Positions 27,518 through 35,816 of a stretch of 56,270 nucleotides of DNA are shown piece after piece. The position numbers and the translations under genes are program-made. Every line of letters starts with the position of its first letter. Position 1 is the first letter of the stretch. Below the pieces are notes generated by a model. It did not search any database. It had not been told where the DNA came from and worked only from the letters and a program-made list of their open reading frames with translations. The stretch is from positions 1 to 56,270 of the forward strand of contig JAEYHZ010000023.1 in NCBI GenBank assembly GCA_023409265.1, read 5' to 3'. Source of the DNA: Bacillota bacterium. GTDB taxonomy: Bacteria > Bacillota > Clostridia > Acetivibrionales > DSM-1351.

Positions 27518-27802
27518 ATGCTGATTGATTTTTCAAAGATCTTTGGCAGATCTAAGCCATCAAAGGATGTAGCCAAAGAAAGATTGCAGCTGGTATTGAT
27601 ACATGACAGAGCCAATGTTTCTCCTGAGTTTCTGGAAATGGTTAAGGGAGAGATAATTAAAGTTATCCAGCATTATATGGAAATTGATGAAAGTGCTCTT
27701 GACATCCAGCTTACCAGAACCAAAAGTGAAGAGGGCGATAGAATAGTTCCCGCATTAGTGGCTAATATACCTATTAAAAATGTAAGAAATGCAGGTAAAT
27801 AA
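27518..27802 (+). CDS. minE: Cell division topological specificity factor MinE
   Basis: 94 residues. The N-terminal membrane/MinD-binding part is followed by the dimerisation domain (AKERLQLVLIHDRANVSPEFLEMVKGEIIKVIQHYMEID). Stimulates MinD ATPase so that MinCD is excluded from mid-cell. AGGAGG precedes the ATG, and the gene follows minD directly. A MinE rather than DivIVA system is common in clostridia. Confidence 0.95.
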   Translation: MLIDFSKIFGRSKPSKDVAKERLQLVLIHDRANVSPEFLEMVKGEIIKVIQHYMEIDESALDIQLTRTKSEEGDRIVPALVANIPIKNVRNAGK

Positions 27803-27826
27803 AAACTAAAGGTATGTGATTTTTAC

Positions 27827-28213
27827 ATGAATATAGCATTTATAGCTCATGATAATAAAAAAGAATTGATGGCTAGTTTTTGTATAGCCTACAAATATAT
27901 TCTTCAGGAGCATCATCTTATTGCAACCCGTTCAACAGGTATAGTCATAAACAAGGCTACCGGACTGAACATAAATCTGTTGGCTTATGGCAGTCTTGGA
28001 GCACAGCAGTTGGGTGCAAGGATTGCATGTGATGAAATTGACCTGCTGATTTATTTCAGAGATCCCAATACTGAGAATGATACTGATACATTCCTGCTCT
28101 TTAAGCATTGTGATGCAAATAATATCCCATATGCTACAAATATAGCAACTGCTGAAGTGTTAATAAAGGGTTTGGAACGGGAAGATCTGGCATGGAGGGA
28201 ACTGCTTCGATAA
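27827..28213 (+). CDS. Methylglyoxal synthase-like protein lacking key catalytic residues
   Basis: 128 residues with the MGS-like fold: IAFIAHDNKK (H and D near 8-9 equal to E. coli H19/D20), RATG-like NKATGLNIN, IDLLIYFRDP, and NIPYATNIATAEVLI. True MgsA converts dihydroxyacetone phosphate to methylglyoxal. Aligned by eye to E. coli MgsA, the GGDQQVGA block reads LGAQQLGA with one residue fewer, so the catalytic Asp71 becomes Ala. HDPD reads NDTD, so His98 becomes Asn, and TGTTG reads TRSTG. Activity is therefore doubtful. It is 24 bp after minE and likely in the same transcript, which suggests a ligand-binding or regulatory role (inference). Confidence 0.85.
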   Translation: MNIAFIAHDNKKELMASFCIAYKYILQEHHLIATRSTGIVINKATGLNINLLAYGSLGAQQLGARIACDEIDLLIYFRDPNTENDTDTFLLFKHCDANNIPYATNIATAEVLIKGLEREDLAWRELLR

Positions 28214-28233
28214 AAGTAAATAAATTAATTTTT

Positions 28234-28268
28234 AAGCTTGGACTTCGGTTTAGGCTTTTATTTTATTT
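28234..28268 (+). terminator. Terminator closing the mre-min operon
   Basis: AAGCTTGGAC-TTCG-GTTTAGGCTT: a 10-bp stem with G-T pairs and a stable TTCG loop, followed by TTATTTTATTT, 20 nt after the MGS-like stop. Confidence 0.8.
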
Positions 28269-28317
28269 ACCGGCAGATGCAAACATTTGATTAAATCAAG
28301 CTATTTTCAACCTTGAT

Positions 28318-28333
28318 GTGCAACCGGTTACGC
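28318..28333. promoter_or_regulatory. LacI-family/cre-like operator candidate
   Basis: TGCAACCGGTTACGCA contains the palindromic core AACCGGTT and resembles the CcpA/LacI-type pattern TGNAANCGNWWNCA with one mismatch at the end. It lies about 60 bp upstream of the response regulator that heads the sugar-ABC cluster, so carbon repression is plausible but unproven. Confidence 0.35.
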
Positions 28334-28390
28334 AAATAGTAAATTTATTAGTTGGTTGGTGTGCTGTGAACTTTTCAAAGGGAGGAAAAC

Positions 28391-29479
28391 ATGTATCGAG
28401 TATTAATTGTGGATGATGATAAATTGGCTCGACGCGGAATAATATCTATGATGCCTTGGGCTAAGTATAATATGAATGTGGTGGGTGAGGCTCAAAACGG
28501 TGAACAGGCACTGGGATTTCTTGCTGAAAACCCTGTTGATATATTATTTGTAGACATAGATATGCCTGTGATGGACGGTATTTCCTTAATGAAAGAGAGC
28601 AGCCTGCTATATCCTGAACTCCTTTTTGTGGTTCTAACTTTTCATGAAGATTTTCATTATGTTCAGTCAGCACTAAGAATTGGTGCCATAGATTATATCT
28701 CCAAATTGCAGATGGAAATGATAGATTGTGATGAACTGCTGCGACAGCTAAGTAAAAAGATTGAAGATATTATGACAAGGTGCAGTAAAAACCAATTAGC
28801 TGAAAAGCCTGACCCGGAAAATCATAGAAACTTGAGTGGTCAGCTGGTACCAACCTGTCGCGAGAAAGACTGGCAGTCCATTGTCAAGCAATGGAAAGAA
28901 ATGTATTGGGTCTATGATGACACGGTATTTGAGCTGCTTTGCAATAAAACTGCTGAAATGGAGACCTCTGTGAGGAAAGTGGAACATGCCCTGCTGCCAC
29001 TGGCCCGTCAGGCTGAGGAAAGTATAGGGATGGTGGAAAAGGACATTATGGAATACTGCAAGTTGGAGGACTTTTTACAATGGCTTAAAGGCTTCCGTGA
29101 TGAATTATTTCAAAACGCCTTAAAGGAAACAAGTCTTAATATGATACCTGTTTGTATCATGAAGTCAGTAATTTATGTAAAAGAACACCTTGGAGATCAG
29201 CTGTATGTTGAGAAAATTGCCCAAATGGTTAATCTCAGCCGCAGCTATTTTTCCATTAATTTTAAAAAGTACACCGGTATTTCATTTAAAGAGTATGTAC
29301 GACAGGAGAGAATCCGGGCTGCCAAGGAACTTCTGTCAGGCAGAAATGCCCTTGTGGTTGATATTGCACAGAGTGTGGGATATGAAGATGTAAACTATTT
29401 TATACGTGTGTTTTTTGAACTGACGGGAATGACTCCGGGTGAATACAGGAAACGTAGTAAAAGTGGCCAAAAGTTGTAA
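28391..29479 (+). CDS. Response regulator with AraC output domain (YesN type)
   Basis: 362 residues. The receiver domain (1 to about 125) has DDD at 8-10, the phosphoacceptor Asp in LFVDIDMPVMDG (about 55) and the conserved Lys in YISKLQME (about 106). A linker of about 130 residues leads to a C-terminal AraC DNA-binding domain (VEKIAQMVNLSRSYFSINFKKYTG...VDIAQSVGYEDVNYFIRVFFELTGMTPGEYRK). It pairs with the YesM-type kinase at 33732. Together they flank and probably control the sugar ABC transporter. GGGAGG precedes ATG 28391. Confidence 0.93.
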   Translation: MYRVLIVDDDKLARRGIISMMPWAKYNMNVVGEAQNGEQALGFLAENPVDILFVDIDMPVMDGISLMKESSLLYPELLFVVLTFHEDFHYVQSALRIGAIDYISKLQMEMIDCDELLRQLSKKIEDIMTRCSKNQLAEKPDPENHRNLSGQLVPTCREKDWQSIVKQWKEMYWVYDDTVFELLCNKTAEMETSVRKVEHALLPLARQAEESIGMVEKDIMEYCKLEDFLQWLKGFRDELFQNALKETSLNMIPVCIMKSVIYVKEHLGDQLYVEKIAQMVNLSRSYFSINFKKYTGISFKEYVRQERIRAAKELLSGRNALVVDIAQSVGYEDVNYFIRVFFELTGMTPGEYRKRSKSGQKL

Positions 29480-29507
29480 GACTTTTGGTTTCTTTTATAA
29501 AGTTTCG

Positions 29508-29551
29508 TACCCTCCTATTGACAAGGTACAACACGTTGTCAATAGAGGGTA
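29508..29551. mobile_element. Miniature inverted-repeat element, hairpin-only copy (44 bp)
   Basis: TACCCTCCTATTGACAAGGT...GTTGTCAATAGAGGGTA: the two element termini joined with no interior. It is almost identical to the reverse complement of the copy at 43099 apart from one extra C. TA at both ends. It can fold as a 16-bp-stem hairpin just after the response-regulator gene, so it may also act in transcription or RNA processing. Confidence 0.75.
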
Positions 29552-29610
29552 ATATATCACGTTAAATGTTTTCTTAAAATAAAACAAAATTGATATTTTG
29601 CTATACAATG

Positions 29611-29636
29611 ATGAATTCATGAATTAATGAATTCAT
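29611..29636. promoter_or_regulatory. Duplicated palindrome, candidate operator for the ABC operon
   Basis: ATGAATTCAT occurs twice (29611-29620 and 29627-29636), separated by GAATTA. Each copy is itself palindromic and the pair is an inverted repeat. It lies about 175 bp upstream of the first permease gene. The rest of 29552-29811 is AT-rich with no other signal seen. Confidence 0.4.
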
Positions 29637-29811
29637 TCATATGGTAAATCTACTTATATTGCGAAACATGCCTCTATACCTCTTAAGATTCTCTCCATGT
29701 TACACTCATTATGTAATATTAATTAAAACTACCTTTACGTTTATGCAAATTGAACTGAAAGTTTTTTTCATTTAATAATGGATAGCTACTTATTAGGAGG
29801 ACACTACAGGC

Positions 29812-30702
29812 ATGTATAATAAAAAGTTTATAAAACATTATTGGCTGATGATGGCACCGGGTTATGTATGGCTGATATTATTCAGTATCGTGCCCATGTG
29901 TGGAATTATAATGGCATTTCAGGACTTTAACCCGGGCATGGGAATTTTCAGCTCTCGGTGGGTGGGACTGGAGAATTTCGGGTACATGCTCAACATGCCC
30001 GATATAAAACAGGTATTTTTAAATACAGTAATTATTGCAGTAGGGAAAATGGTGGGAAATCTGGTAGTGCCGTTGATATTTGCGCTGCTTTTAAATGCAC
30101 TGGTTGTAAAAAAGCTCATAAGACCTATTCAGACCATGGTTTACCTTCCATACTTCCTGTCCTGGGTTATACTTGCAAATATTGTATTAACAATATTCGG
30201 ATATTACGGACCTGTCAACAGCTTTTTAAGTATATTCGGAATTGACCCCATACTGTTTTTTGGAAAAGCTGAAATGTTTCGGCCCCTTGTCATTGGTACC
30301 GACATATGGAAAAGCTTTGGCTATAACGCAGTTATTTATCTTGCGGCACTTACCGGAATAGATCCTGCACTGCATGAAGCAGCTGCCATAGACGGTTCAA
30401 GCCGTTTTAAAAGGCTCATATACATAACTCTTCCCGGTATCAGTTCCACAGTAATACTTCTGGCAATTCTTTCCCTTGGAAATGTTCTCAACGCAGGTTT
30501 TGATCAGATATTCAACCTGTATAATCCTCTTGTTTATTCTACAGGAGATATCATTGACACATGGGTGTACCGTGCAGGACTTGTAGACCTCCAGTTCAGC
30601 CTTGCAACAGCAGTAGGTCTCCTTAAATCCGTTGTCAGCTTTGTTCTGATTGCCGTCAGTTATATAATGGCCGACAGATTTACCGGTTATAAAATATTTT
30701 AA
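29812..30702 (+). CDS. Sugar ABC transporter permease, LplB/YtcP-partner type (first subunit)
   Basis: 296 residues, six predicted membrane helices. The binding-protein-dependent transport (EAA) motif lies near 195 as LHEAAAIDGSSRFKRLIYITLPGI, where the separate ATPase subunit docks. N-terminal YWLMMAPGYVWLILFSIVPM and FQDFNPGMGIF are typical of CUT1 oligosaccharide importers of the LplB group (for example pectin or xylan fragments). AGGAGG lies about 12 nt before the ATG. No ATPase gene is present, as usual for this group, which shares an MsmK-like ATPase encoded elsewhere. Confidence 0.93.
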   Translation: MYNKKFIKHYWLMMAPGYVWLILFSIVPMCGIIMAFQDFNPGMGIFSSRWVGLENFGYMLNMPDIKQVFLNTVIIAVGKMVGNLVVPLIFALLLNALVVKKLIRPIQTMVYLPYFLSWVILANIVLTIFGYYGPVNSFLSIFGIDPILFFGKAEMFRPLVIGTDIWKSFGYNAVIYLAALTGIDPALHEAAAIDGSSRFKRLIYITLPGISSTVILLAILSLGNVLNAGFDQIFNLYNPLVYSTGDIIDTWVYRAGLVDLQFSLATAVGLLKSVVSFVLIAVSYIMADRFTGYKIF

Positions 30703-30725
30703 AACTATGAGGTGGGGTGAACTGT

Positions 30726-31610
30726 TTGATTGAACAGAAAACTTTAGGTACAAAAATATTTGATATTCTTAATGTGTTAATACTTATTTCAATTACACTT
30801 TTATGTTTGGTTCCTCTATGGTATGTGTTAATGGTTTCCCTCAGCGAAAAAAGTGCGGTGAATGCCGGGGCGGTCACTTTTTGGCCCATAGGCTTCAATT
30901 TACTTTCATATGAGAAGATCCTTGGTGAAACAGCTTTCTTCATATCCTTCTGGGTATCGGTAAAAAGGGTTGTTCTTGGAACACTGATTGGTGTGGGGAT
31001 TACATTGCTTACGGCATATCCGCTTTCCAAAACCAGCAGGCAGCTTCCTCACAGAAACGCATATATGTGGATATTGGTTTTCTGCATGCTTTTTAATGGA
31101 GGAATAATTCCCTGGTATATAACAGTACGAAGCTACGGGCTTATAGATTCCATCTGGGGCCTTGTGTTTGCGGGAAGTCTCCCGGTCTTCAATGTAATAC
31201 TGATTGTTAACTTCTTCAGAAATCTTCCTTCTGCATTGGAGGAGGCTGCCTATGTTGACGGTGCCGGGCCGTGGAGGATTTTCCTTCAGATATACATACC
31301 CTTATCCGGACCTGTTATTGCAACCATTACGCTTTTTACAATGGTAGGCCACTGGAATGAATTCTTCCAGGGATTGGTTCTGAACACAAAGCAGTCAAAT
31401 TACCCGCTTCAGACATATATTCAGCAATTGGTGGTCAATCTGGATCTCACCAGGATGAATACTGAAGAAATTAAGCTGAGCTCGCAGCTCAACAACAAAT
31501 CTCTTAATGCAGCCAAGGTTTTTATTGCAATGGTTCCTGTTCTTATAGTCTATCCGTTCCTTCAGAAGTATTTTATATCCGGTATTACACTGGGGTCTGT
31601 TAAGGAGTGA
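30726..31610 (+). CDS. Sugar ABC transporter permease, YtcP/LplC type (second subunit)
   Basis: About 295 residues with six helices; the EAA loop reads ALEEAAYVDGAGPWRIFLQIYIPLSGP near 180. It forms the heterodimeric channel with the preceding permease, 23 bp upstream. The frame opens at GTG 30717, but the ribosome site GAGGTGGGGTG (30709-30719) overlaps that codon, so TTG 30726 is the better start. The C-terminus FLQKYFISGITLGSVKE is typical for the family. Confidence 0.92.
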   Translation: MIEQKTLGTKIFDILNVLILISITLLCLVPLWYVLMVSLSEKSAVNAGAVTFWPIGFNLLSYEKILGETAFFISFWVSVKRVVLGTLIGVGITLLTAYPLSKTSRQLPHRNAYMWILVFCMLFNGGIIPWYITVRSYGLIDSIWGLVFAGSLPVFNVILIVNFFRNLPSALEEAAYVDGAGPWRIFLQIYIPLSGPVIATITLFTMVGHWNEFFQGLVLNTKQSNYPLQTYIQQLVVNLDLTRMNTEEIKLSSQLNNKSLNAAKVFIAMVPVLIVYPFLQKYFISGITLGSVKE

Positions 31611-31647
31611 TCTGCATTTTTGAAAAATGTTTTTAATTGCTGAATCA

Positions 31648-31737
31648 TACCCTCTATTAGCAAGGTCTATACGTTTTTGAGTGGCAAATTTGCCCTGCGG
31701 CTGCGTGAGGCGTGTTGTACATTGTCAATAGAGGGCA
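31648..31737. mobile_element. Miniature inverted-repeat element, internally deleted copy (90 bp)
   Basis: The left end TACCCTCTATTAGCAAGGT and the stretch CGTTTTTGAGTGG...TGCGGCTGCG match positions 2-57 of the long copy. The sequence then jumps to TGAGGCGTGTTGTACATTGT plus the right end, a deletion of most of the interior. The right-hand TA is mutated to CA, suggesting an older copy. It sits between the second permease and the binding-protein gene, within the transport operon. Confidence 0.8.
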
Positions 31738-31817
31738 GGGGCAATTGAATATAGTAAAAAACCAGACGGGAGGAAAGAAAAATGAGAAATGTTACACCGA
31801 AAGAAGGGAGTAAAGCA

Positions 31818-33545
31818 ATGTATCTAAAAAAAATAATTGCCGGCATCATGGCTGTGTCCATGATGATTTCCATTGGGGCCTGCGGTACAAAAACATCTGC
31901 CGAGCCGGGTGACGGAAGCACTGGTACCTCGGCAAATACTGAGGCCGTACAAAGCAGCACGGCCCAAAAGGCAGATCCATTCGGAAAGTATGAGGAACCT
32001 GTCACAATCCGGGTTGTCAGAAGTCTTGACCCAAATGTTAAGTTTGATGAAGGACAGTCTATTGAAAATAATGGCTTTATTGATGAAATAAAGAAGCAGT
32101 TTAATATTGATGTTAAATTTGACTGGATTGCTGCTCCAGGAAATGATTTCGACCAGAAACTCAGCCTGGCTATTTCTTCCAATAGCCTTCCGGATGCTCT
32201 CATGGTAAACATGACCCAATTCAGCTCAATGATTAAATATAACCAGATTGCCGACATGACAAACACATTCAATGATTATGGCAGCGACTTGTTGAAAGCC
32301 TTCTACAAGAGTGGAGGAGAGGCACTTAAAAAGCTCGTCGAAATTGATGGGAAAGTCATGGGTATTCCTGCTACTACTCCAAAGGCAAATGGGTTCAACG
32401 AAATGTGGATCCGGCAGGATTGGCTGGATAAGTTGGGCTTGAGCGCACCCAGGAACCTGGCCGAACTTAAGGAGGTTGCCAAAGCTTTTGTAGAAAAGGA
32501 TCCTGACGGCAACGGAAAGAAGGATACCATCGGTATAGGAGGCCCGTCCAAATCAGGAAGAATTGCTATTCCGGACGGAAACCAGTTTGGCCTGGATCCT
32601 ATTTTTGCAGCCCATAAATCCTTCCCTACATACTGGTTAAAGGACGGTAACGGACAGGTAACATACGGCTCCATACAGCCCGAGACAAAACAGGCTTTAC
32701 AAACCTTGCATGAGCTGTACAAAGACGGTTTGCTGGATAAGGAAATGCTGATCCGGGACGACAGTATGCAGCCTGCTCTTGACAACAGGACGGGTATCTT
32801 CTTTGGTCCGTGGTGGGTCGGGTATAATCTTGCCGATGCATATAAGAAAAATCCTGCACCGGATTGGCAGGCATATGCTTATCCTGAGGCAGATGACGGC
32901 AACTATTATGTCCACATGGCTTCTCCTGCCACTTCATTCCTGGTTGTTAACAAGAATTACAAGAATCCTGAAGCTGCGGTAAAAGTAATCAATCTGCTCC
33001 TGAGAGATGAAGCCAAGTGGATTGAATCAGGATTAAGCAAAGGTTCAGGTACAGGCGGATCCTATCCCTTGTTCGGAGTGTTTGACAATGTTGATGAGCT
33101 TGAAGCCTCCTATGATATTCTTACCAAATACATGAAGGGAGAAATAGCAATCAACGATGTGGACTTTAGCACTCATAAACTGCTTAAAGGTGATATGGAA
33201 GCAATTACCAAACTTAAGAAGGAGCCAAAGGATAATTACTCAATTAAAAACTGGGATCTGTCAAGCGAGCTTGTGAGCAGTAACCTCCCAAGACTTATAT
33301 CCATAATGGTCGGAGACAGATCACTTTCTACTGCCAGGAATATCAAGGAAGTATACAGCCTGTACTATGGAACCACCGATACCATGACTTCCAAGTGGGC
33401 AAGCTTGCAGAAGCTTGAACAGGAGGCTTTTGCAAAGGCCATAATGAGTAACGATGCAACCAGCACCTTTGATGATTTCGTAAAGAATTGGAAAACTCAA
33501 GGCGGAGATAAAATTATTACTGAGATAGCTGAAATAGCAAAATAA
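31818..33545 (+). CDS. Extracellular sugar-binding lipoprotein of the ABC importer
   Basis: 575 residues. A lipoprotein signal peptide (MYLKKIIAGIMAVSMMISIGAC) carries the lipobox I-G-A-C, so Cys is lipidated and the protein is anchored outside the membrane. A Ser/Thr-rich linker follows, then a large cluster-1 solute-binding fold of the LplA/YtcQ class (PVTIRVVRSL, WIRQDWLDKLGL, DPDGNGKKDTIGIG, a calcium-site-like DxDGNGxxD). The frame also opens at ATG 31782 with its own GGAGG; ATG 31818 (GGGAG 8 nt upstream) gives a standard-length signal peptide. The ligand is probably a plant oligosaccharide, not identifiable further. Confidence 0.9.
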   Translation: MYLKKIIAGIMAVSMMISIGACGTKTSAEPGDGSTGTSANTEAVQSSTAQKADPFGKYEEPVTIRVVRSLDPNVKFDEGQSIENNGFIDEIKKQFNIDVKFDWIAAPGNDFDQKLSLAISSNSLPDALMVNMTQFSSMIKYNQIADMTNTFNDYGSDLLKAFYKSGGEALKKLVEIDGKVMGIPATTPKANGFNEMWIRQDWLDKLGLSAPRNLAELKEVAKAFVEKDPDGNGKKDTIGIGGPSKSGRIAIPDGNQFGLDPIFAAHKSFPTYWLKDGNGQVTYGSIQPETKQALQTLHELYKDGLLDKEMLIRDDSMQPALDNRTGIFFGPWWVGYNLADAYKKNPAPDWQAYAYPEADDGNYYVHMASPATSFLVVNKNYKNPEAAVKVINLLLRDEAKWIESGLSKGSGTGGSYPLFGVFDNVDELEASYDILTKYMKGEIAINDVDFSTHKLLKGDMEAITKLKKEPKDNYSIKNWDLSSELVSSNLPRLISIMVGDRSLSTARNIKEVYSLYYGTTDTMTSKWASLQKLEQEAFAKAIMSNDATSTFDDFVKNWKTQGGDKIITEIAEIAK

Positions 33546-33596
33546 GATGATTAACTGGTGCGGGCCTTAACTTTTAGCCTGGAGGCAGTTATTATG

Positions 33597-33643
33597 CAGG
33601 GAGTGGTGCAAAATGGAAGAACTCCATTACGCAGCACTCCCTG
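33597..33643 (+). terminator. Long hairpin after the binding-protein gene
   Basis: CAGGGAGTG...CACTCCCTG with inner TGC/GCA and ATGGA/TCCAT pairings. It lacks a clean T-tract, so it may stabilise the abundant binding-protein mRNA or partly attenuate the kinase gene rather than fully terminate. Confidence 0.5.
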
Positions 33644-33731
33644 TATATTTGAAAAATAAAGATAACTGATATAAAATTGTATCATAGTAGTAAATTGGAT
33701 AAAATAATGGAAGTTTTTGAAAGGATATTGC

Positions 33732-35498
33732 ATGAGAATACTGCCATTTAAATTCAAAACACTGCATCAAAGACTGAGCTTTATTGTAATAGTCGAGATA
33801 TCAGTCAGTCTGTTGTTATTGATCCTGGTTTCCTACCAAACCATTCAATCCATTGAGAAAAACAAGCTGATGACATCGATGGTATACAGTTTACAGCAGA
33901 TTACAGACAAAATGGAACGCAGCTATATGGATATGGTACAGATCTCGCAGCAAATGTCTCCCCAGGGAGTAGTGGGGTATCAACTGGACAGTTTTTTTAT
34001 GTCTCAAACCAATTATGACAGATTTCAGATAAAACAGCAGATATCAGAGAATCTTGTTAAAATTTCTTTTGCAAACAGCAGCATAGGTAACAGGATGTAT
34101 TTTGATCCGGCCAGCAATGAGTATTATTTTTATAATTTTGCCGCCCGTGAAGGCTTTTCACCGTTAAAGCTTAATTTTTTGAGAAAAAACGGGAGTGTAT
34201 ATTATCATCCGCTCCACCAGTCTGCCACCATGGCTACCGGCACATGGCAAGTACTTTCTGTAGCAAGAGAGATTACTCTGGGAAACGGAGCTGAACTGGT
34301 TATATATATCGAAGCAAGGTTGGAAGCCGAAGATAACATAAATGCCATTTCAAAAACTCAGAATATGAACTATATTTTGCTGCAATTGGATTCCGAGGAT
34401 AGAATTTTGTACTCAAACTCAAAGAATTTTACAATTGGGCAGGTCTTCAGAATAGAAAAAGAGAAGGAAATAAATAACAGCTATTTCGGCAGGTACGGCA
34501 GCTATGTGGGAGTGAGACAGGCCTCCGCCAGCTGTACAAATGTACTTCTGCTGCCTGCCAGGGAGTATAACAGGGAATTTTATACATGGATACGCAATGT
34601 TGTAGTAATTATATTCTTAGTGTTTTTTCTCATAATATTCTCATCCATTGTAATATCAAGGTTGATTTACAAGCCCTTGTCAATATTTTCAAAAGAAATG
34701 AAAAAAATGGGGCGAGGGGACCTCAATACAATTTCCGTCCATACGGGTGCAGCTGAATATGATGAGCTGTTCGCGCAGTTCAATACCATGAAGAAGCAGA
34801 TACAGAAGCTGTTAAAAGATGTGGAAACTGTAATGAATGAAAAGCACCAGTTGGAAATTGAGAAAATATATTACCAGATTAACCCGCATTTTCTGATGAA
34901 CTCACTGCATTCAATCCATTGGCTGGCAAAAATGCATAATCAGACGGAAATAGAGAATTTTACAACCGAGCTCAACTATATTTTAGCCTATAGCCTTGGT
35001 AAAATTGATAAACAAGCTACTGTACGAACTGAGCTTAAAATGCTTCAGGCTTATCTTACTCTTCAAAAAATGAGGTATGACTTTTATAGTACGGTAGAGG
35101 TTGAGGAAGGAGACTATTTACATACACCTACAGCAAGGATGATATTGCAGCCTATTGCTGAAAATGCAATCCATCACGGGCTTGGAGAGTCAGGAATTCT
35201 TAAGGTACATGTACTGCACTCAAATTTACGTAATACTATTATTATAACAATAGAAGACAATGGGAGAGGGCTTTCAGCTGAAGAATTAACCAATATCCAA
35301 GAGCCCTTTCAAAAGAATACGGCAAGGGATAGCAAGTCCAATGGAATTGGGTTGAGATATGTCCGTTCAATGCTGGAATCCTTTTATGGAGATAGAGCAG
35401 TTATTTCAATAAATAGTAAATTGACCAAAGGTACCAAAGTTACTTTGTTTTTGCCAATAAATGATTGTGAGCCTATTGTCTTAACTTCACCCGAATAG
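33732..35498 (+). CDS. Sensor histidine kinase, YesM type (LytS/His_kinase family)
   Basis: 588 residues. Two membrane helices (about 16-37 and about 290-312) flank an extracellular sensing domain. A HAMP domain (YKPLSIFSKEMKKMGRGDLN) is followed by the His_kinase block YYQINPHFLMNSLHSIHWLA with the phosphoacceptor His (near 390) and an ATPase domain with ENAIHHGL and NGIGLRYVRSML. Partner of the YesN-type regulator at 28391. The frame opens at TTG 33717, but ATG 33732 follows AAAGGA. Likely senses the sugar or the liganded binding protein encoded just upstream (inference). Confidence 0.93.
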   Translation: MRILPFKFKTLHQRLSFIVIVEISVSLLLLILVSYQTIQSIEKNKLMTSMVYSLQQITDKMERSYMDMVQISQQMSPQGVVGYQLDSFFMSQTNYDRFQIKQQISENLVKISFANSSIGNRMYFDPASNEYYFYNFAAREGFSPLKLNFLRKNGSVYYHPLHQSATMATGTWQVLSVAREITLGNGAELVIYIEARLEAEDNINAISKTQNMNYILLQLDSEDRILYSNSKNFTIGQVFRIEKEKEINNSYFGRYGSYVGVRQASASCTNVLLLPAREYNREFYTWIRNVVVIIFLVFFLIIFSSIVISRLIYKPLSIFSKEMKKMGRGDLNTISVHTGAAEYDELFAQFNTMKKQIQKLLKDVETVMNEKHQLEIEKIYYQINPHFLMNSLHSIHWLAKMHNQTEIENFTTELNYILAYSLGKIDKQATVRTELKMLQAYLTLQKMRYDFYSTVEVEEGDYLHTPTARMILQPIAENAIHHGLGESGILKVHVLHSNLRNTIIITIEDNGRGLSAEELTNIQEPFQKNTARDSKSNGIGLRYVRSMLESFYGDRAVISINSKLTKGTKVTLFLPINDCEPIVLTSPE

Positions 35499-35816
35499 AG
35501 GGGCTCTGTGAGTGGACGGGATAGCTGCCGGTGCAGAACGTATCGGTACCAGCCGAAGTGTCAGCATAATACAGGAATATCAGATGAGACTGGGAATAGT
35601 TTAGGCGCCGGTTAATACTTGGAATATTATTCATCCATAAAAAATATAATTAATTAATTAAAAAAATATAATTATTTAACTAACAGTAAATAATAAGACA
35701 CTATTTTCAGGGCAGACAGTTTCCGAAAAACAGCTCCTTGTAAAATGGAAAGCTATTATTTGACTGTTCCGAGCATGGCCGTTTAGGACAAGAACTGAAA
35801 AAAACGAGGGGTTATT
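35499..35816. other. Intergenic region before spoIVFA (318 bp)
   Basis: The first ~130 bp are GC-rich compared with the flanks and can fold (GCTG...CAGC around a CCGGT/ATCGG stem, about 35525-35565). The rest is very AT-rich. I tried and failed to match it to the c-di-AMP (ydaO), cobalamin or glycine riboswitches. A sigma-E promoter would be expected here, but I could not identify one confidently. Confidence 0.4.

Noticed and set aside
33597..33643. A further copy of the miniature element
   Set aside because: It is a long hairpin but lacks the CCCTCTATTGACAA termini and TA flanks.
35499..35640. Riboswitch upstream of the LytM protein (ydaO/c-di-AMP, glycine or cobalamin)
   Set aside because: GC-rich and foldable, but none of the conserved core sequences of these classes could be found.
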